Assembly (NCBI RefSeq): GCF_000143535.2
Contig: NC_037317.1
Coordinates: 186,001 to 250,000 of the forward strand
Direction: 5' to 3'
Origin: Botrytis cinerea B05.10
Taxonomy: Eukaryota; Ascomycota; Leotiomycetes; Helotiales; Sclerotiniaceae
DNA: 64,000 bases
Below are positions 1 to 11,395 of this stretch, one piece after another. The number at the start of each line of letters is the position of its first letter. Within the stretch, counting starts at the first letter, position 1. Under the pieces are notes generated by a model that was given only the letters and a program-made list of their open reading frames with translations, was not told the origin of the DNA and searched no databases. The translations under genes were made by a program, and so were the position numbers.

Positions 1-935
1 CCAGGATAAGCTGCAGGATGAGTTGATTGCTGTTCACTTTCGTAACCCTGTGAATAGTCACATATGAAATCACCAGCCTGTTGAGTACCGTATGGTTGAA
101 TACCCGATGCTTGACTAACTGAAGGGCTGCCCTGGTAGCCACTGAATGGCTGACCAACTTGTTGTTGAATTGATGAGTGATGATATGGCTCTTGTGCTCG
201 GACAGCATCATAACTCTCCAAGGACCATTCACTTTGGTTTTCTAACGCAAGACCTGGCTTTCTGAAAAACTCTGATTCTGGAAACGGCGGGATAGACCTA
301 GCACCAGTCTTGTAATCGTTATGCTGTCTTATTGCTTGTGCTGCTTTCTCTATACCATCCACATCTATGCCTCCCCATAACCAGCGTATTTCAGGTTTTT
401 GCAAAGCCGAGTTGTGGTTCGCTATGGCCAGGGATTTTGCAATTGGTGTGGGATAACTCAAAACGATGTCCAGGAATTCCTTGCGGATCCATTTTCGTGG
501 TATTTTTGGTGCGTCTGCATCCTTTAGAAGCTTACTGTATACTCTTACTCTGCTCGTATCATTGATAATCATACGCAATTCACCACCTAAAAGCGGTTTA
601 TATCCATAATTATTAACCGTGATCAGCTCATTCATCAAATCTGTTAAAACATCCCACCCTTTGCGTGCCATTCTGCCCAGCAATTTGTCACCACCCAGCT
701 GGAAATTATCGCGGCGTAAGCCATATGCAAAGAACAATAACACGTCTTCTATTTCCTCATCCCAAGGCCAGTATTCTCTGGGAACGGTATCAGGAGCTTG
801 AACGAGGGCGAAGGAGGGACTGGGGGCGAGAGCGCGGAGAGGGGGGTTATGGCGACGAGTACCGCTACTACCACTGCCACGATTTGAGCGTGATATGTGG
901 CTACTATGACGAGAGGAACGTGATGCACACATCAT
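1..935 (-). CDS. Uncharacterised protein, N-terminal part (runs off left edge)
   Basis: An uninterrupted minus-strand frame runs from an ATG pair (933-935, 930-932) to the left edge, about 311 codons without a stop. The first ~45 residues are Ser/Arg/His-rich and low complexity. A compact segment follows (about residues 50-190), with motifs such as REYWPWDEEIEDVLLFF, LLGRMARKGWDVLTDLMNEL and PEIRWLWGGIDVDGIEKAA. The visible C-terminal part is Gln/Ser/Tyr-rich and probably disordered. I do not recognise the family. There is no signal peptide or membrane segment in the visible part. The first of the two adjacent ATGs was chosen. The stop codon and any later introns lie outside the window. I am fairly sure it is a real gene, because the frame is long, of mixed composition and open to the edge; no function is claimed. 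Confidence 0.7.
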   Translation of the reverse strand, partial: MMCASRSSRHSSHISRSNRGSGSSGTRRHNPPLRALAPSPSFALVQAPDTVPREYWPWDEEIEDVLLFFAYGLRRDNFQLGGDKLLGRMARKGWDVLTDLMNELITVNNYGYKPLLGGELRMIINDTSRVRVYSKLLKDADAPKIPRKWIRKEFLDIVLSYPTPIAKSLAIANHNSALQKPEIRWLWGGIDVDGIEKAAQAIRQHNDYKTGARSIPPFPESEFFRKPGLALENQSEWSLESYDAVRAQEPYHHSSIQQQVGQPFSGYQGSPSVSQASGIQPYGTQQAGDFICDYSQGYESEQQSTHPAAYP

Positions 936-3114
936 TGACGAGTAGCGCAGGCCTCGAACTTCAAGTAACGAAAAGTCAAAATACTAAAAAGCTCAAAGTG
1001 AACAAAAGACAGTGATGGAGAGTGAAGCTTTGATTCAACAGCAAATTCTTCGATTGGTTTCAGTCGTGTTGATCAAGAATAATAGATAGTCTTCGACGTC
1101 GCAATGAGAAACAGCTTGTGGGTGGTCTTAAAAACAAATGTCGGTATGGCTTGTCGAGAGTGGTATTTATGTTTTAGTATCGAGTATCGAGTGTATGACA
1201 GTAGAGTATGCGACAGTGTAGTTGACGAGGATGCAAGCTTGAGATGTGAAATCGCGATTCTTGTATGGTGTTAACAAAATCGAGAACAAAAATTGCGTGA
1301 GAGAGTACTAGTATGTGAGTTCAATATGTATGGTCTTAGACCGCACGATCTTCAACTGTGTCTCCAATTCAAAAGAAGTATCTGATATCACAATATCTTC
1401 TTCAAAGTAGAGCATACACAAAGAATAAGAAGAAACACTTCTCGAGGAAGGACATCCCAACCTATTTAAGCGCATATCGAGGTGCCACACCGACCATTTT
1501 CTTCTATCAAGTTCATGCTTCCTCATGATTAATCCAAATATTTGGTATGAATACACCTCAGAAGATGGGTGATATGACTCGAAATACACAATATTTCATG
1601 ATTCACAAAGAGAGGAAGTATGAATACACCCCCAAACGACCAGATCATGACTAACTAGTCATGAAAGTAAACCACACAATATCCCATAACCCATAAGAAA
1701 TAAAATATGAACATCCTCTCAACGCATTCAATACCTCATAACCAGAACCAAGCAAAAGACTAAATAAAACCCATCTCAAGATTCCTGATTCATGATTCCC
1801 CATCCCCCATTCCCCATGAAAACACAGACAGAGACAAATACACACAGCAGAAACGCACTTCAAACCCAAGCTTCCCGATCCCCACTCTATGAAGACAGAC
1901 AGACAGACAGACAGACTCGCGACCAATACAGAACTACATACGTACAGTACAGCAAGGATACGAATCAACATCAACCCATCGATCCATGACTTCAAGACTG
2001 TCAACAAACAAACAAACAAACAAAATAAATAATGAACAACTCCGATTTTGTGATTCCTCATGAGAAACGCCCTCCCCTACCCACTCCCACTCCCCGCCCC
2101 AAAATTATTACTGATTTTTGCAGCGTTGAGGTTTTGCTTGTTGGATTCAGTTGGGGGAACAGAGATCCAGATAGAGACTTTGGCAATTCTATCTCTTGTT
2201 CAGCCTTGTCAATCCCAAATTTCAATCCCCACAGCCCCACAGCCACACAGCCACATCCAGCCACCAAGGCTATCCGAACATTTTCTGAGCCGTCGAAAAA
2301 CCGTCGAAAAATGTACGGAGCGTAGTGCTGTGGGGTTTGAGGATATACTAATTCGTGTAAACATACATGCTATGAATATTTTCGGAATGATTGAGTTAAA
2401 ATGCACACATGTATCCTATGAATACGTCCCAAACCCAGAGGTTCATCACCAACACAGGACTTCAAATTGAAGGAGAAAACAAAATTTAAAAGCTCAATCT
2501 TTAAGATACTATTCTATACCTAAGTCCTCGTATTTTTTCGCTATTCGATGTCATCACACTGCCATCGTTTCCTTCACTGCCCTCTCCTTTACGTCATATC
2601 ATCTATCCCCCTCGTTCTACTTTGTATACATACTCCGTACTGAAGCATAGTGATTCCATGTACCGCTTTCCCTGATGACCATCTTAGAAATCAATCACTA
2701 TCTCAGCTAGCGCATACTCTCCAATTTTCCTTCTCCTATTCAACCCTTCAAATCCATCCATAGCCTATCCCTATTCCCTCTCTTCCAAAAATAACGCCCG
2801 GAAAAGACAAACAAGTGAACAGACCCAAATCAATTTAAAACAACCTTGAACTACCATGGTATTTTTTGTACTTCTTGAAAAACTCGATCTTTTGTTTTAC
2901 TCCTACGATTTCTTCTTGTCCCGTATCCTTACTGGATGGAAACGATCTCTGCTTATCCACAAACAGCATTCTGCTCACTCCAACACGAAAACAAAAGAAA
3001 GGAACAAAAAAAAAATTGTATGTGCAAAGAAGTGAACAACATTATCGTCCGAAATACTGAACGACAGATGTTCAAGTTATGTATGTACTACCGCTCAAAC
3101 AACAATCACATCCC
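936..3114. other. Intergenic region, no convincing gene
   Basis: No frame with coding character was found. It contains short simple repeats: a (GACA)n run at 1894-1915, an (ACAA)n run at 2002-2024 and CCACAG-type repeats at about 2223-2262. The left part is probably promoter and 5' leader of the truncated gene. The right part (about 2480-3114) is probably the 3' UTR and downstream region of the BAR gene. Confidence 0.6.
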
Positions 3115-4647
3115 CTAATAACGACTATTGACACTAACTGAAGTCATATCCGCTCTCTTCATAGGAGGAGGAGGAGCTGGTTTCTTGGCTCTACTGGGAG
3201 GAGGTGGTGGAGCTCTTCTCGAATTTGGCGTAGAATTGCTACCATGACTAGTAGCTGGACTAACTGATCTTGCACCATATGATCTATCCGGACTGTTACT
3301 GTTAAGGGTCGAATCGTCACTTGGATCATTAAACAAATCAGCTGAAATGATATTAGTCCTGGCACTTGGTCTTAAAGATGCGCGTAAAGAACCAGCATCT
3401 GGAGGAGGAAGAGAAGCAAGACGAGTTGAGGGAGGAGATTCGCGGTAATGAGTTGTTGGACCTTGGAATGTGGATGATCGACCAATTGATGGACGTTGTG
3501 GGGAACTTGGAGGGGAATATTCCTCCCTTCGATCCTCTCTTCGGTCCTCTCTTCTACCGATTCCTGATGTTGAGGCAACTCGAGCTGTGTTAACACGAGG
3601 AGTATTGGATCGGATAGATGGACGTGGAGCTTCTAACTCTGGGATAGGATCTTCATATGTCGAGTATCTCTCACTGTATGAGTGAGCTGTATTTGAACGA
3701 GGTCGTGCTTCTGGGCGTCTAGGTTGACGTGGTGGTTGTTGTGCCGCTGATCCTCGTCTAATACCATGTCAGTCCAAGAGAATTCGCGTATGTGAATAAC
3801 AACTTACGCAGCTGGCCATTCCTTCTTCAATTTCAAAAGTTCATCACGACAACGGTCATAATATTCAAGCTCGGCTTCCAAAAATGCTCCCAAATCTTGA
3901 ACACTCTCCGCCTCTGCCTCTCTAATATCTTGCATCCTTCTGAAAACATCCTCATTAGATTCTTCATATTTCGCCTTTTGTGATCTGAGTTCTTCCTCGA
4001 CTCTGAAATCTTCTCTCTTCGCCTTTTGCATCTTAGAAAGGGAGGCATCGTAAGCCAAACGTCTTTGTTCGAGCTTCTTCCTGGCAGACTTTGAAAATTT
4101 AGCTATTGTGCATTTAGACCATGGCACATTATACAAACCTGATATTCCTTCATTTGAGCTAAAGATCTCTCCAAAGATTCCAGCCAAGTCGAAGTTGCGT
4201 CCACAACATATGTATCTTGCTGTCTCGAAATTCTCTCATTCGTTCTACCCATAGCTATATCCTTATTAGCCATTTTCTCAGATACCCTCTAGGGATCTAC
4301 CTACCAATAAGGCAATTTCCAAACTCGGAATCCGGTTCAAAATCTTCTCCATGGTGTATCATTGTTTGTCCCATGAATGCTACTGGCAAGATCTTTTCTC
4401 TATCGTCTCCTTCATTTCGCTTTGAAAGTGATTTGACATAAATCGTCATGGACTTTTGTAACTTTTCCATTCCTGGCAGATGTTAGAATAACTCATGAAT
4501 CGACATCTGGCAGACCGTACCCTCATGTCTCATTTGCATTTCTCCCTCCAAAGACTTGAACTCATCCGAAACTTCAGTCTTGGACTCTTGTCCCATCTTC
4601 TCTCCAGCCCATTGCTTGACTCTACCAAATTTCTTGCCGACGTTCAT
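3115..4647 (-). CDS. Endophilin-like BAR domain protein (Mug137 type)
   Basis: Five exons on the minus strand: 4521-4647, 4305-4472, 4139-4254, 3808-4088 and 3115-3757. Introns are 48-50 nt with GT..AG ends. The joined frame is 1335 nt, 444 aa. Residues 1 to about 230 form a BAR domain of the fungal endophilin/Mug137 type: an N-terminal amphipathic start (MNVGKKFGRVKQWAGEKMG), then ILPVAFMGQTMIHHGEDF, MGRTNERISRQQDTYV, ARKKLEQRRLAYDASLSKMQ and ELEYYDRCRDELLKLKKEW. The remainder is a disordered Ser/Pro/Arg-rich tail with a proline-rich patch (RRAPPPPPSRAKKPAPPPP) near the end, a likely SH3 ligand. No SH3 domain is present in the protein itself. BAR proteins bind and curve membranes in endocytosis or actin patches; that role is inferred from the family. 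The second and third introns were placed where they restore the conserved sequence around LIAMGRTNER and KEYQSARKK. Confidence 0.88.
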
Positions 4648-5463
4648 ATTGGCGGTCTGAGTTCGAAAAGAGTAAATTAATTTCCTGGAATTGTTCGTGT
4701 ATGTTACAGTATGCGGATTCTTCGGGATCGAAGGGAAGGCACTGGAGTATTTTAATTGTTGATTTTGGTGCAACAAAGAAAAGGTTTATTTCAAGCCAGC
4801 AATTGTTATATCTATCCAAGGATCGACGAGAAGTTTCTCGATATTCTTTGAGCGAGCGTAAGACAATAAAAGTATTGGCAGATTTCCCAAAGGTATAAGA
4901 AAGAGTGAAATCAAAACTGGAAGGCGAACTGAAGACTGGATTGCATAAAGTGTGATGGCCACGAGTAAAGTTAATTCCTCCAAACTCTCAATGATTCGCA
5001 AAAAGGTAAATCCTGGGTAGAAGAGCGAAGCGTGAATGGCTGAATTCGTGATGGGGAAATAGATATCTGAGAGTCAATTCCCCAGATCCTTGTATTCTTC
5101 GACGTGTTGTTATCAAGGTCGGGGAATAGCTTGGATGAAGAGGTTGGGAAGAGTGGGGAGATATAGTGGTCTCTTGGATTGCAGTAGCTGTATGTATTGC
5201 ATATGCAACACCAAGGACGGGCGGGAGGGATAGTCTCGATGGGATCTTTTCCAGGAAGGTGGTCGAACGAGTGTGTAAGAAGAAGCTTTGTGAATGGCTC
5301 ACGGCGAAGTTTCCTTGAATTGATATGGAAAAGAGTGTGGTTGGTGACTGGTTGCCGGGTCTCTTCTCCCTCTGAGCTGTACCTGACCTGGGCAAGCCTT
5401 TAATGTTCTGGAACGAAAAGAATGTAGTATTGAATTGATTGAGGTGTGATTGAAGGGATGGTG

Positions 5464-5495
5464 GAATGGATGGATGGATGGATGGAAGGATGGAT
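5464..5495. repeat. (GGAT)n microsatellite
   Basis: Imperfect tandem GGAT/GGAA tetranucleotides, seen directly. It lies upstream of the BAR gene. Confidence 0.9.
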
Positions 5496-6626
5496 GAATT
5501 GACGACGAGTAAGAGGAATGAGTAATAAAGCAACCTTTCCTTTCACTCCTTTCCTTTCTTCCTATGCAATATCAGAATCGGTAGGAGGTATGGAGAACCA
5601 GAGGCAGGAAAGTATAGGCAATTGATTTTTAATTGCATTAATTTATTCTTAATTGAATGATTGGGTCGGTTGTATGGCAAAAGTCTCCTATCGTGAGATG
5701 GGAGCAGTAGTAGTGATGGAGGGGATGTATGGATGAATGAGTGATACGAATACACGAGTTATGAAATGCTTGTTAGTTTGCCGCCGAGTGTGTGTATACG
5801 CGTATAAGAAGCGTGAAAAGAGTGAAGGGAGGAGATTCTAGAGAAGACAGAAGTGAATGGAAGTCTTGTCACATCATATAACGTGGCGGATAGGAGAATA
5901 GGAGAACATCGTCCCATCGCCCTAGGGACATCTATATAATCTACCAACAACAAGAACCGGTACCTACACCACTCATAGCCAGTCACAGCCGGGGAGCCAA
6001 CGATGATGATTCTTTCGAGGCCAATGAACCCTCCTCTATCGACCAGTGTCCAAACCCTCATTCACATTTTGATAAGCTCTTTCTTTTGCATCCATCCATC
6101 CCAATCCCATCCCTCCCATCCCACGAGCCACATCTCGTGTCGGCCATCTTTTAGTGAACCTATCAGTCTTCACGGCTTTCTGCCCCTGAAACCTTAATCG
6201 GCATCTAAATTACTCCCACGGGAAGGACTAAAAATATGTTGTACGACGACTTCATAGAGATATTCGCCAATCGTTCTAGAGATCTTCTGCGAACCAGAGA
6301 CTTTATTTAGACTGGATGTTTTGTCCGTGGTGCTTTGTTTCCCTCTTAGCCATTTTCCATAAATAAGTTCAATCCTTTTTGTTATCGATCCCTTCTCGCA
6401 TGGATATCTTCTCGTATTGGCTAGACACCCACCTGATCAATGGATTTGCTGGGAATATATCATCCAACACACATAATATAACATTCGCCAAATGCATCAC
6501 TAGCCATCATCACAATCACACCATCAAAATCCCTCCCTCGCAAAGCCATTTCATTACCGGTCTCACGGGCGCCACCCAAATTCGGTCTACTCACTACCCC
6601 TCCTGAAAGCGTTACGCGGCAAACAT

Positions 6627-6717
6627 TCAGATGAGAAAAGGGGCGCAGCTCAATCGGTACAGTCTAACCTCAAACTCCAAGCCAAACGCCTAGAGAGGTT
6701 CGATTCTCTCCATCTGG
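6627..6717 (+). other. tRNA-like sequence (possible tRNA relic or tRNA-derived SINE head)
   Basis: The segment at 6641-6658 resembles an A box (GGCGCAGCTCAATCGG). The segment near 6697-6708 resembles a B box (GGTTCGATTCT), set in a 5-bp stem (GAGAG/CTCTC) with an 8-nt rather than 7-nt loop. TCAGATG at 6627-6633 can pair with CATCTGG at 6711-6717 like an acceptor stem, but about 11 extra bases separate it from the D arm. No good anticodon stem can be drawn. I therefore do not call a functional tRNA; a decayed tRNA, a tRNA-derived element or chance are all possible. Confidence 0.35.
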
Positions 6718-6968
6718 GCCCTGGAGTCTACCGGATAGTCTGCACGCGCTCGTCCTTTTCCACAAAAGAGCTTCGTGTTTGATATGTACACTACTGAACT
6801 CTAAGCCTCGAAGATTCAATACACCACCACCACACCACAGCTGAATCAGAAGATATGGAACATCCGAACTTGACACCTCTCAAATCAGACAGTCTTCAGA
6901 TATTTATAGCAAGCCGATCTTAATTCGAGCCCTCCCTTTCCAAACACCCAATTTCTTCTCCTGATTCC

Positions 6969-6990
6969 CTCTCTCTCTCTCTCTCTCTCT
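6969..6990. repeat. (CT)n microsatellite
   Basis: Eleven consecutive CT dinucleotides, a short polypyrimidine tract in intergenic DNA. Confidence 0.95.
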
Positions 6991-7350
6991 TTCTGTTTCT
7001 CAATCCAATCATTTCATCCACTTCAGACCCGCGGGGGAGACGTTTCATCTCCAAATAAGAAACTCCACCAGCACCACCAGCAACATCCATAATCCCATAA
7101 ACCCCACTCAAAACATCTAGCAAACACTAGCTACCGAAATTCGAAAATTCTAGACCCCATCACTATTTTTTGGTTGAGATGCTACTTGCTTTACGACGTA
7201 GCAGCAAGCAGCAAGCAGCAAGTCAGGAGCGGGTTATCGTAATATCATATCGATCCAATTACGCGATTTCCCCGATTGACGAACGAAAGAAAGCCTTTCG
7301 TGTTCTCAGTGCCCAGTGCCACTACTAGAAAAATAGGGGTAAATGAAATT

Positions 7351-7407
7351 CATCACCATCACCATCACCATCACCATCACCATCACCATCACCATCACCA
7401 TCATCAT
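7351..7407. repeat. (CATCAC)n hexanucleotide tract
   Basis: About nine near-perfect copies of a CATCAC unit. In one frame it would encode alternating His/His-type residues, but no open frame with coding character surrounds it, so it is treated as a non-coding microsatellite. Confidence 0.93.
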
Positions 7408-8180
7408 TCCATATAGCCAATGCCAACCAGCGTAACTAGAAATGTCCATCAATCTCGAACCTAAAACTCACCAGGAAAATAAGGATTCACATCTCCAAAC
7501 AAGCATTTCGGATTTGTGAATCGGCCCTCTTTCTTCCCTACCTACCGTTACTCTATTATAAAGTTACCATGCCATCCATCCATGCTTGTTCATTTTCGTT
7601 CATCACAACTATCGTCGCAACCCGACTCTTGAATGTAGGATCTCCCTTTCTGACACAAACGAAAAAAAATAAAAAATCACAATCCACCAAACTCTATTGT
7701 GACCCAGATTTTGGAATTAATCTCAAACTCGCAATATTGTGGTAGCAGGTGTGATATTCATGCCGTGCGTGAACTTTGGGGCTGTGTCTTTAAAGTTGAA
7801 ACCTGTAAACCGGTAGACATGGCTCTTATCTAACTGACTATTGATCACGGCATTTGTTTTAAGTGTGGGTGGGTGGGTGAGTGAGTGAGTCGTAGGTGGT
7901 GCGATGCGATATTGTTTGTTGAAAGACTATCTTGATTGAGGATGTCAAAATGTGGAAAATGTAGGAAGCATCCATCCATCATCCATCATCCATCGTCCGT
8001 CCATCTTGAGAAACCCAAAAATGTCGTGTATAAAATTTCTTCCCACCACCAATCGACAAAACGTTCAACCCTAGACGCAGCCAACAACACATAGACTGAC
8101 TGTGTGTAAAATTATCATGTATCTATCTATCTGATTTAATCATTCAAGACGCAAAATCGATTTCAAAAGCAAAAACATTT

Positions 8181-8291
8181 TGTCCTCGGAGAGACTCGAA
8201 CTCTCGACCTTTGGATGGCTAAAGTGATTGTTAACAACCACCTCATATAGGAATATGAGACCAACGCTCTAACCAACTGAGCCACGAAGAC
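8181..8291 (-). tRNA. tRNA-Met(CAT), elongator type, with a 37-nt intron
   Basis: A complete cloverleaf reads on the minus strand. The acceptor stem GTCTTCG pairs with CGAGGAC (one G.U), followed by discriminator A. The D arm is GCTC/GAGC, the T arm is GAGAG-TTCGAGT-CTCTC and the variable loop is AGGTC. The anticodon loop reads C-T-CAT-A and is interrupted after position 37 by a 37-nt intron, the canonical nuclear site. The 31/39 T.T mismatch is the one known from eukaryotic elongator tRNA-Met, which supports elongator rather than initiator identity. ATATG in the intron can pair across the anticodon, as in typical pre-tRNA introns. A run of T on the sense strand just downstream (8171-8175) fits RNA polymerase III termination. 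Confidence 0.95.
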
Positions 8292-9636
8292 TTTTCTTTG
8301 TTGTTGGATTGTCGAGCTTTGTTTAAATATAACTTTTTGATTTGCATGGAAAAAGTCCCGGGGGAGGTTCGGGCAGTGGGGTCTCACGCTCGGTGCTCGG
8401 ATTGATTGATCCAGTTTTCACCAATGCAGATATTTTGATATCCACGGCAACGACGATAAAAGAAAGAGTTTCGCGGCTGACTTGGTTACAGACTGGCTCT
8501 GATGTTTCCATGTGATGTCGCGGCCAATGGCTATCCTCGGGCTGAAATTGCACCTGGCCAGCTCGACCCTACTGCACGGTATCTCCTCTCCAAGGTGACG
8601 TTTTAAGGTTGACAAAGCACGCGCGACAAACACTCTAAATCTTCAAAAGTTTCGAGAATCGAACTTTCAAATCCTCGAGCTCGCAATGTGAAATGCGAAT
8701 TGGGTGGAGATGATGATCTTCTCTGGGAGGGGAGTGAGCGGCGATTGGTACCTGCATGTGAACATTATTCAAGCCTCTCAAGCCTCGAATGGTCAGACTA
8801 CAACCAGCATTTTCAACAACTTACTTACTTTATATGCAAAGAGTTTATACAAGTGTTTAAATGAGCAGTAGCGATAACCCAAAACCTAGTTGGTGTTACC
8901 TGGCAATTGAGTCTTGTCGGGTTCTTTCGTGTCCGGAAGATGAAATGGTATGTAGTCTGAGGTGTGGAGTATAACGCTGTTTGAGTTGTATTCAATTGAA
9001 GTTAATTCATTTACAATGAAAGCGGTAGTTAAACAAGAGACGGACAAAGGAGGAAAGAAGAAGGGGAAAGGGTCGAAGAGGTATGGAAGGGTCACATACG
9101 AAGTACTTATGTCGATGAAGGGATGCGTGTTTACGACACGCATTCCAGTCAACTTATCAACCAGATGAATAACACGCTTTTAAGTTTCCAGAACTGTTAC
9201 TTGTGATATTTGATTTTGTCTACGGAATTTCAGGCGTTGTGAAAATGGATGGAGTGTGTTTGGCATGGGTATAGCTTTAAGAATCTATACTTCTTTTATA
9301 TGAAGAGAAAGGATTGGGATATACACATCTCACGGCATGTGACGGATACAAACGATGATTGTGTTCATCCAACGTCTGTATAATAATACATTGCTAATAT
9401 AACCACCTCTTCTGGCTCTCCATCACTACCAACAACCTGAACTTCTATATCTTCAAAAGACCCACCGACAGTCTATTTGCTGCCAACTCTGGCTCTAAAT
9501 AACAGAATGACAAGCAAAATCTCCACATCCTCAAAGCCGTTTACTTGCAGATCCCAGCTGTAGCAATTAACCCCATTCTGTTTCTAGTCATCTAGTTTCC
9601 TGAAGCCATGTCCCCTCTCCAACCCATTTCCATGTA
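8292..9636. other. Intergenic region, nothing recognised
   Basis: No supported gene. Open frames here are short and of non-coding composition. The right end is probably the 3' UTR of the CXC-domain gene. Confidence 0.55.
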
Positions 9637-10854
9637 TTATCGAGGAATAATGACGGCGCAAGTAGCTTCCTGATGTAGTCCGATTTGGTTAGCACCCTTC
9701 TGACACTCACATTCCTTCCCAATATTTCTATTTTCACATTTGCTACAATGCCACTCCCTCGTATCTCTACACTCATCACATTTCAAACAATACTCCCACA
9801 AAAGAGTCTGTTTCCATTCATTCTTACAAAAACACCAATAATCATTCTTCGTATCTTTTGGTCCTGCGACCCCAAAAGCTTCCTTAAACAACTCTCTCTT
9901 CACATCTTCTTTCTCTTCATCCGTAATATCAGGCCTCATCCATGCTCTTCTGATGCCTCTGAGTTTTCCCGAAAAAGCGGGAAATTGGGGTGGAGATGTC
10001 ATATCGCCATATTCTACACCCATCAACATGCTCCTTAAGTCTTCGATTGTATCCGGATGAATTAAATCGAATCTTCCATTTCTCGACTCTTTTCTAATCC
10101 ACTTTAGAAAGTCGGGACTGGCTGTGATAGAAGAATCAGAGAATTTTGAGGATCCGAAAAAGACAGTTAGGTCGTTGAGCATATTGGCGCAAGAATCACA
10201 TTTGCAGCCAGAGGACGGAGAGGGTGAGCAGCCACGTCCGGATTTGAAACATTTGCAGCGGGTGGAAAGGCATCCAGATCGACAGTTACATGTTGTGAAT
10301 TGAATTGGTGGAGGGATATATTGTTTGGCTTCTAGAAGAGGAGATGGTTGAGCATTGTGATGTGGCTCGGGTGTCATCCAAGGCTCGGGTGTCATCGGTA
10401 TCTAGCAAGATTTTGTTAGTTTGCGATGTCCCGCGGAATTATAGGCATGCCATCGTACCTCTTTAGGTTCCCGGGAACTTCTCGGCGTGGGTAGTTTGCC
10501 ATTAATGACAGTCGCAGATAGGTCCTTTGATGCTGAGACGGGAGCACACTGCCTCAATTTCATTGGGGATTTCTCAATACTCTCAACTAAATCATCATAA
10601 ATTCGTACTTGGCCCGCAACCAGCGGCTCGGAATGGTTTTCAGTCGGCAGTTTTCGTGATGATTGAGCATGGATATCTCGTATGCATTTGGTAACATTGC
10701 CATTATTCAATGCCTTGTCAATGACTTTCCGTAATTGTGAAGGCTTGAAGTTCCGCAATAACTCTGTAATACTTTTGGTACTGGGCGTATTGAGCCGAAC
10801 CTTTCGTCTCTTTGAGGGCTCAGGTGCAGCGGCCTTTGATCGACTGGACGTCAT
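9637..10854 (-). CDS. Single-CXC (tesmin/TSO1-like) domain protein, paralogue A
   Basis: Two exons (10459-10854 and 9637-10401) with a 57-nt intron give 1161 nt, 386 aa. The start is the ATG of MTSSRSKAAA; the frame is open further upstream to 10911. Residues about 35-70 contain a predicted helical segment (ITELLRNFKPSQLRKVIDKA). Residues 170-203 carry one CXC repeat: C170xC172x3C176x4C181xC183x6C190x7C198xC200x2C203. Classical TCR/CRC regulators have two such repeats joined by a conserved linker; only one is present here. The C-terminus has a second Cys cluster (CLKCDECRDTREWHCSKC...CECQ). CXC domains bind zinc and often DNA, so a nuclear DNA-binding role is plausible but inferred. The divergently transcribed neighbour at 11396 is a clear paralogue with the same order of parts. 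Confidence 0.85.
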
Positions 10855-11395
10855 GTCTACAACTGTAAAGATTTGATATACAATAAAAGTAACATGCAGT
10901 GGAAACAACAACGATTACAAAAGACAGAAGGAATCGAAAGAAGATATGAATATATCTATAACAAAAGAAAAGTAATAACTTAACGCGTCTCGCGTGAGCG
11001 CGCTAGACGAAGGATAGGAATGTGATAAATCAGAAATTGGAAGCATTTTCTTCCCTGTCTCCTTTATCACCTTGCCAAAATCAACAGGAGAACTACTCGT
11101 TGACAGATGAGCAAGTTTGTTAAGATCATACAACTCCGTGGATAACAATGTCGAGAAGACCGTTTCGAATGTTCTTGAACCGATGTGAGGATTGACAAAG
11201 AAGCCCCTCTTGAGAGGGGTTCGCTTAGTCATCATAACTTTGTGCACCAAGAAATCCCCGTGCTTTCGCGTGTCCTCACATATGCGAAACGCGTCTTCAC
11301 ATCTCTAGAATTTGCTTGAAGATCAACTACAGTCTTCTTGATAATTCGCTTGCATCGAAGAACTTTGCTATACATCTGCCAGAATAAAATTTCAA
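10855..11395. promoter_or_regulatory. Shared intergenic region between the divergent CXC paralogues
   Basis: The 541 bp between the two start codons must hold both promoters if the models are right. The minus strand also has an open frame at 10915-11250 with protein-like composition (for example HIGSRTFETVFSTLLSTELY), followed by an AG acceptor-like site just before the start of paralogue A. It could be an upstream exon, a separate small gene, or fortuitous. No specific factor site can be named. Confidence 0.45.

Larger units (their letters stand above)
4648..8180. other. Long intergenic region with microsatellites
   Basis: No supported protein gene. The part next to 4647 is the presumed promoter of the BAR gene; minus-strand frames there are low-complexity Ser/His/Pro/Thr translations. 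The region carries a (GGAT)n tract, a (CT)n tract, a GCAGCAA repeat (about 7200-7222), a (CATCAC)n tract, GTGG/GTGA repeats (about 7868-7889) and CATC repeats (about 7969-7995). A tRNA-like sequence lies near 6627-6717 and is listed separately. Confidence 0.6.

Noticed and set aside
1651..2061. 136-codon minus-strand frame
   Set aside because: Cys/Leu/Val-rich translation of (GACA)n- and CA-rich repeats; no domain or splice context.
4988..5533. 181-codon minus-strand frame upstream of the BAR gene
   Set aside because: Low-complexity Ser/Pro/His/Thr sequence in a pyrimidine-rich leader, with no motif; the BAR start codon is well supported downstream.
7351..7407. CRISPR-like or His-tag-like repeat
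   Set aside because: Plain hexanucleotide microsatellite without spacers and without a coding frame; CRISPR arrays do not occur in fungal nuclear genomes.
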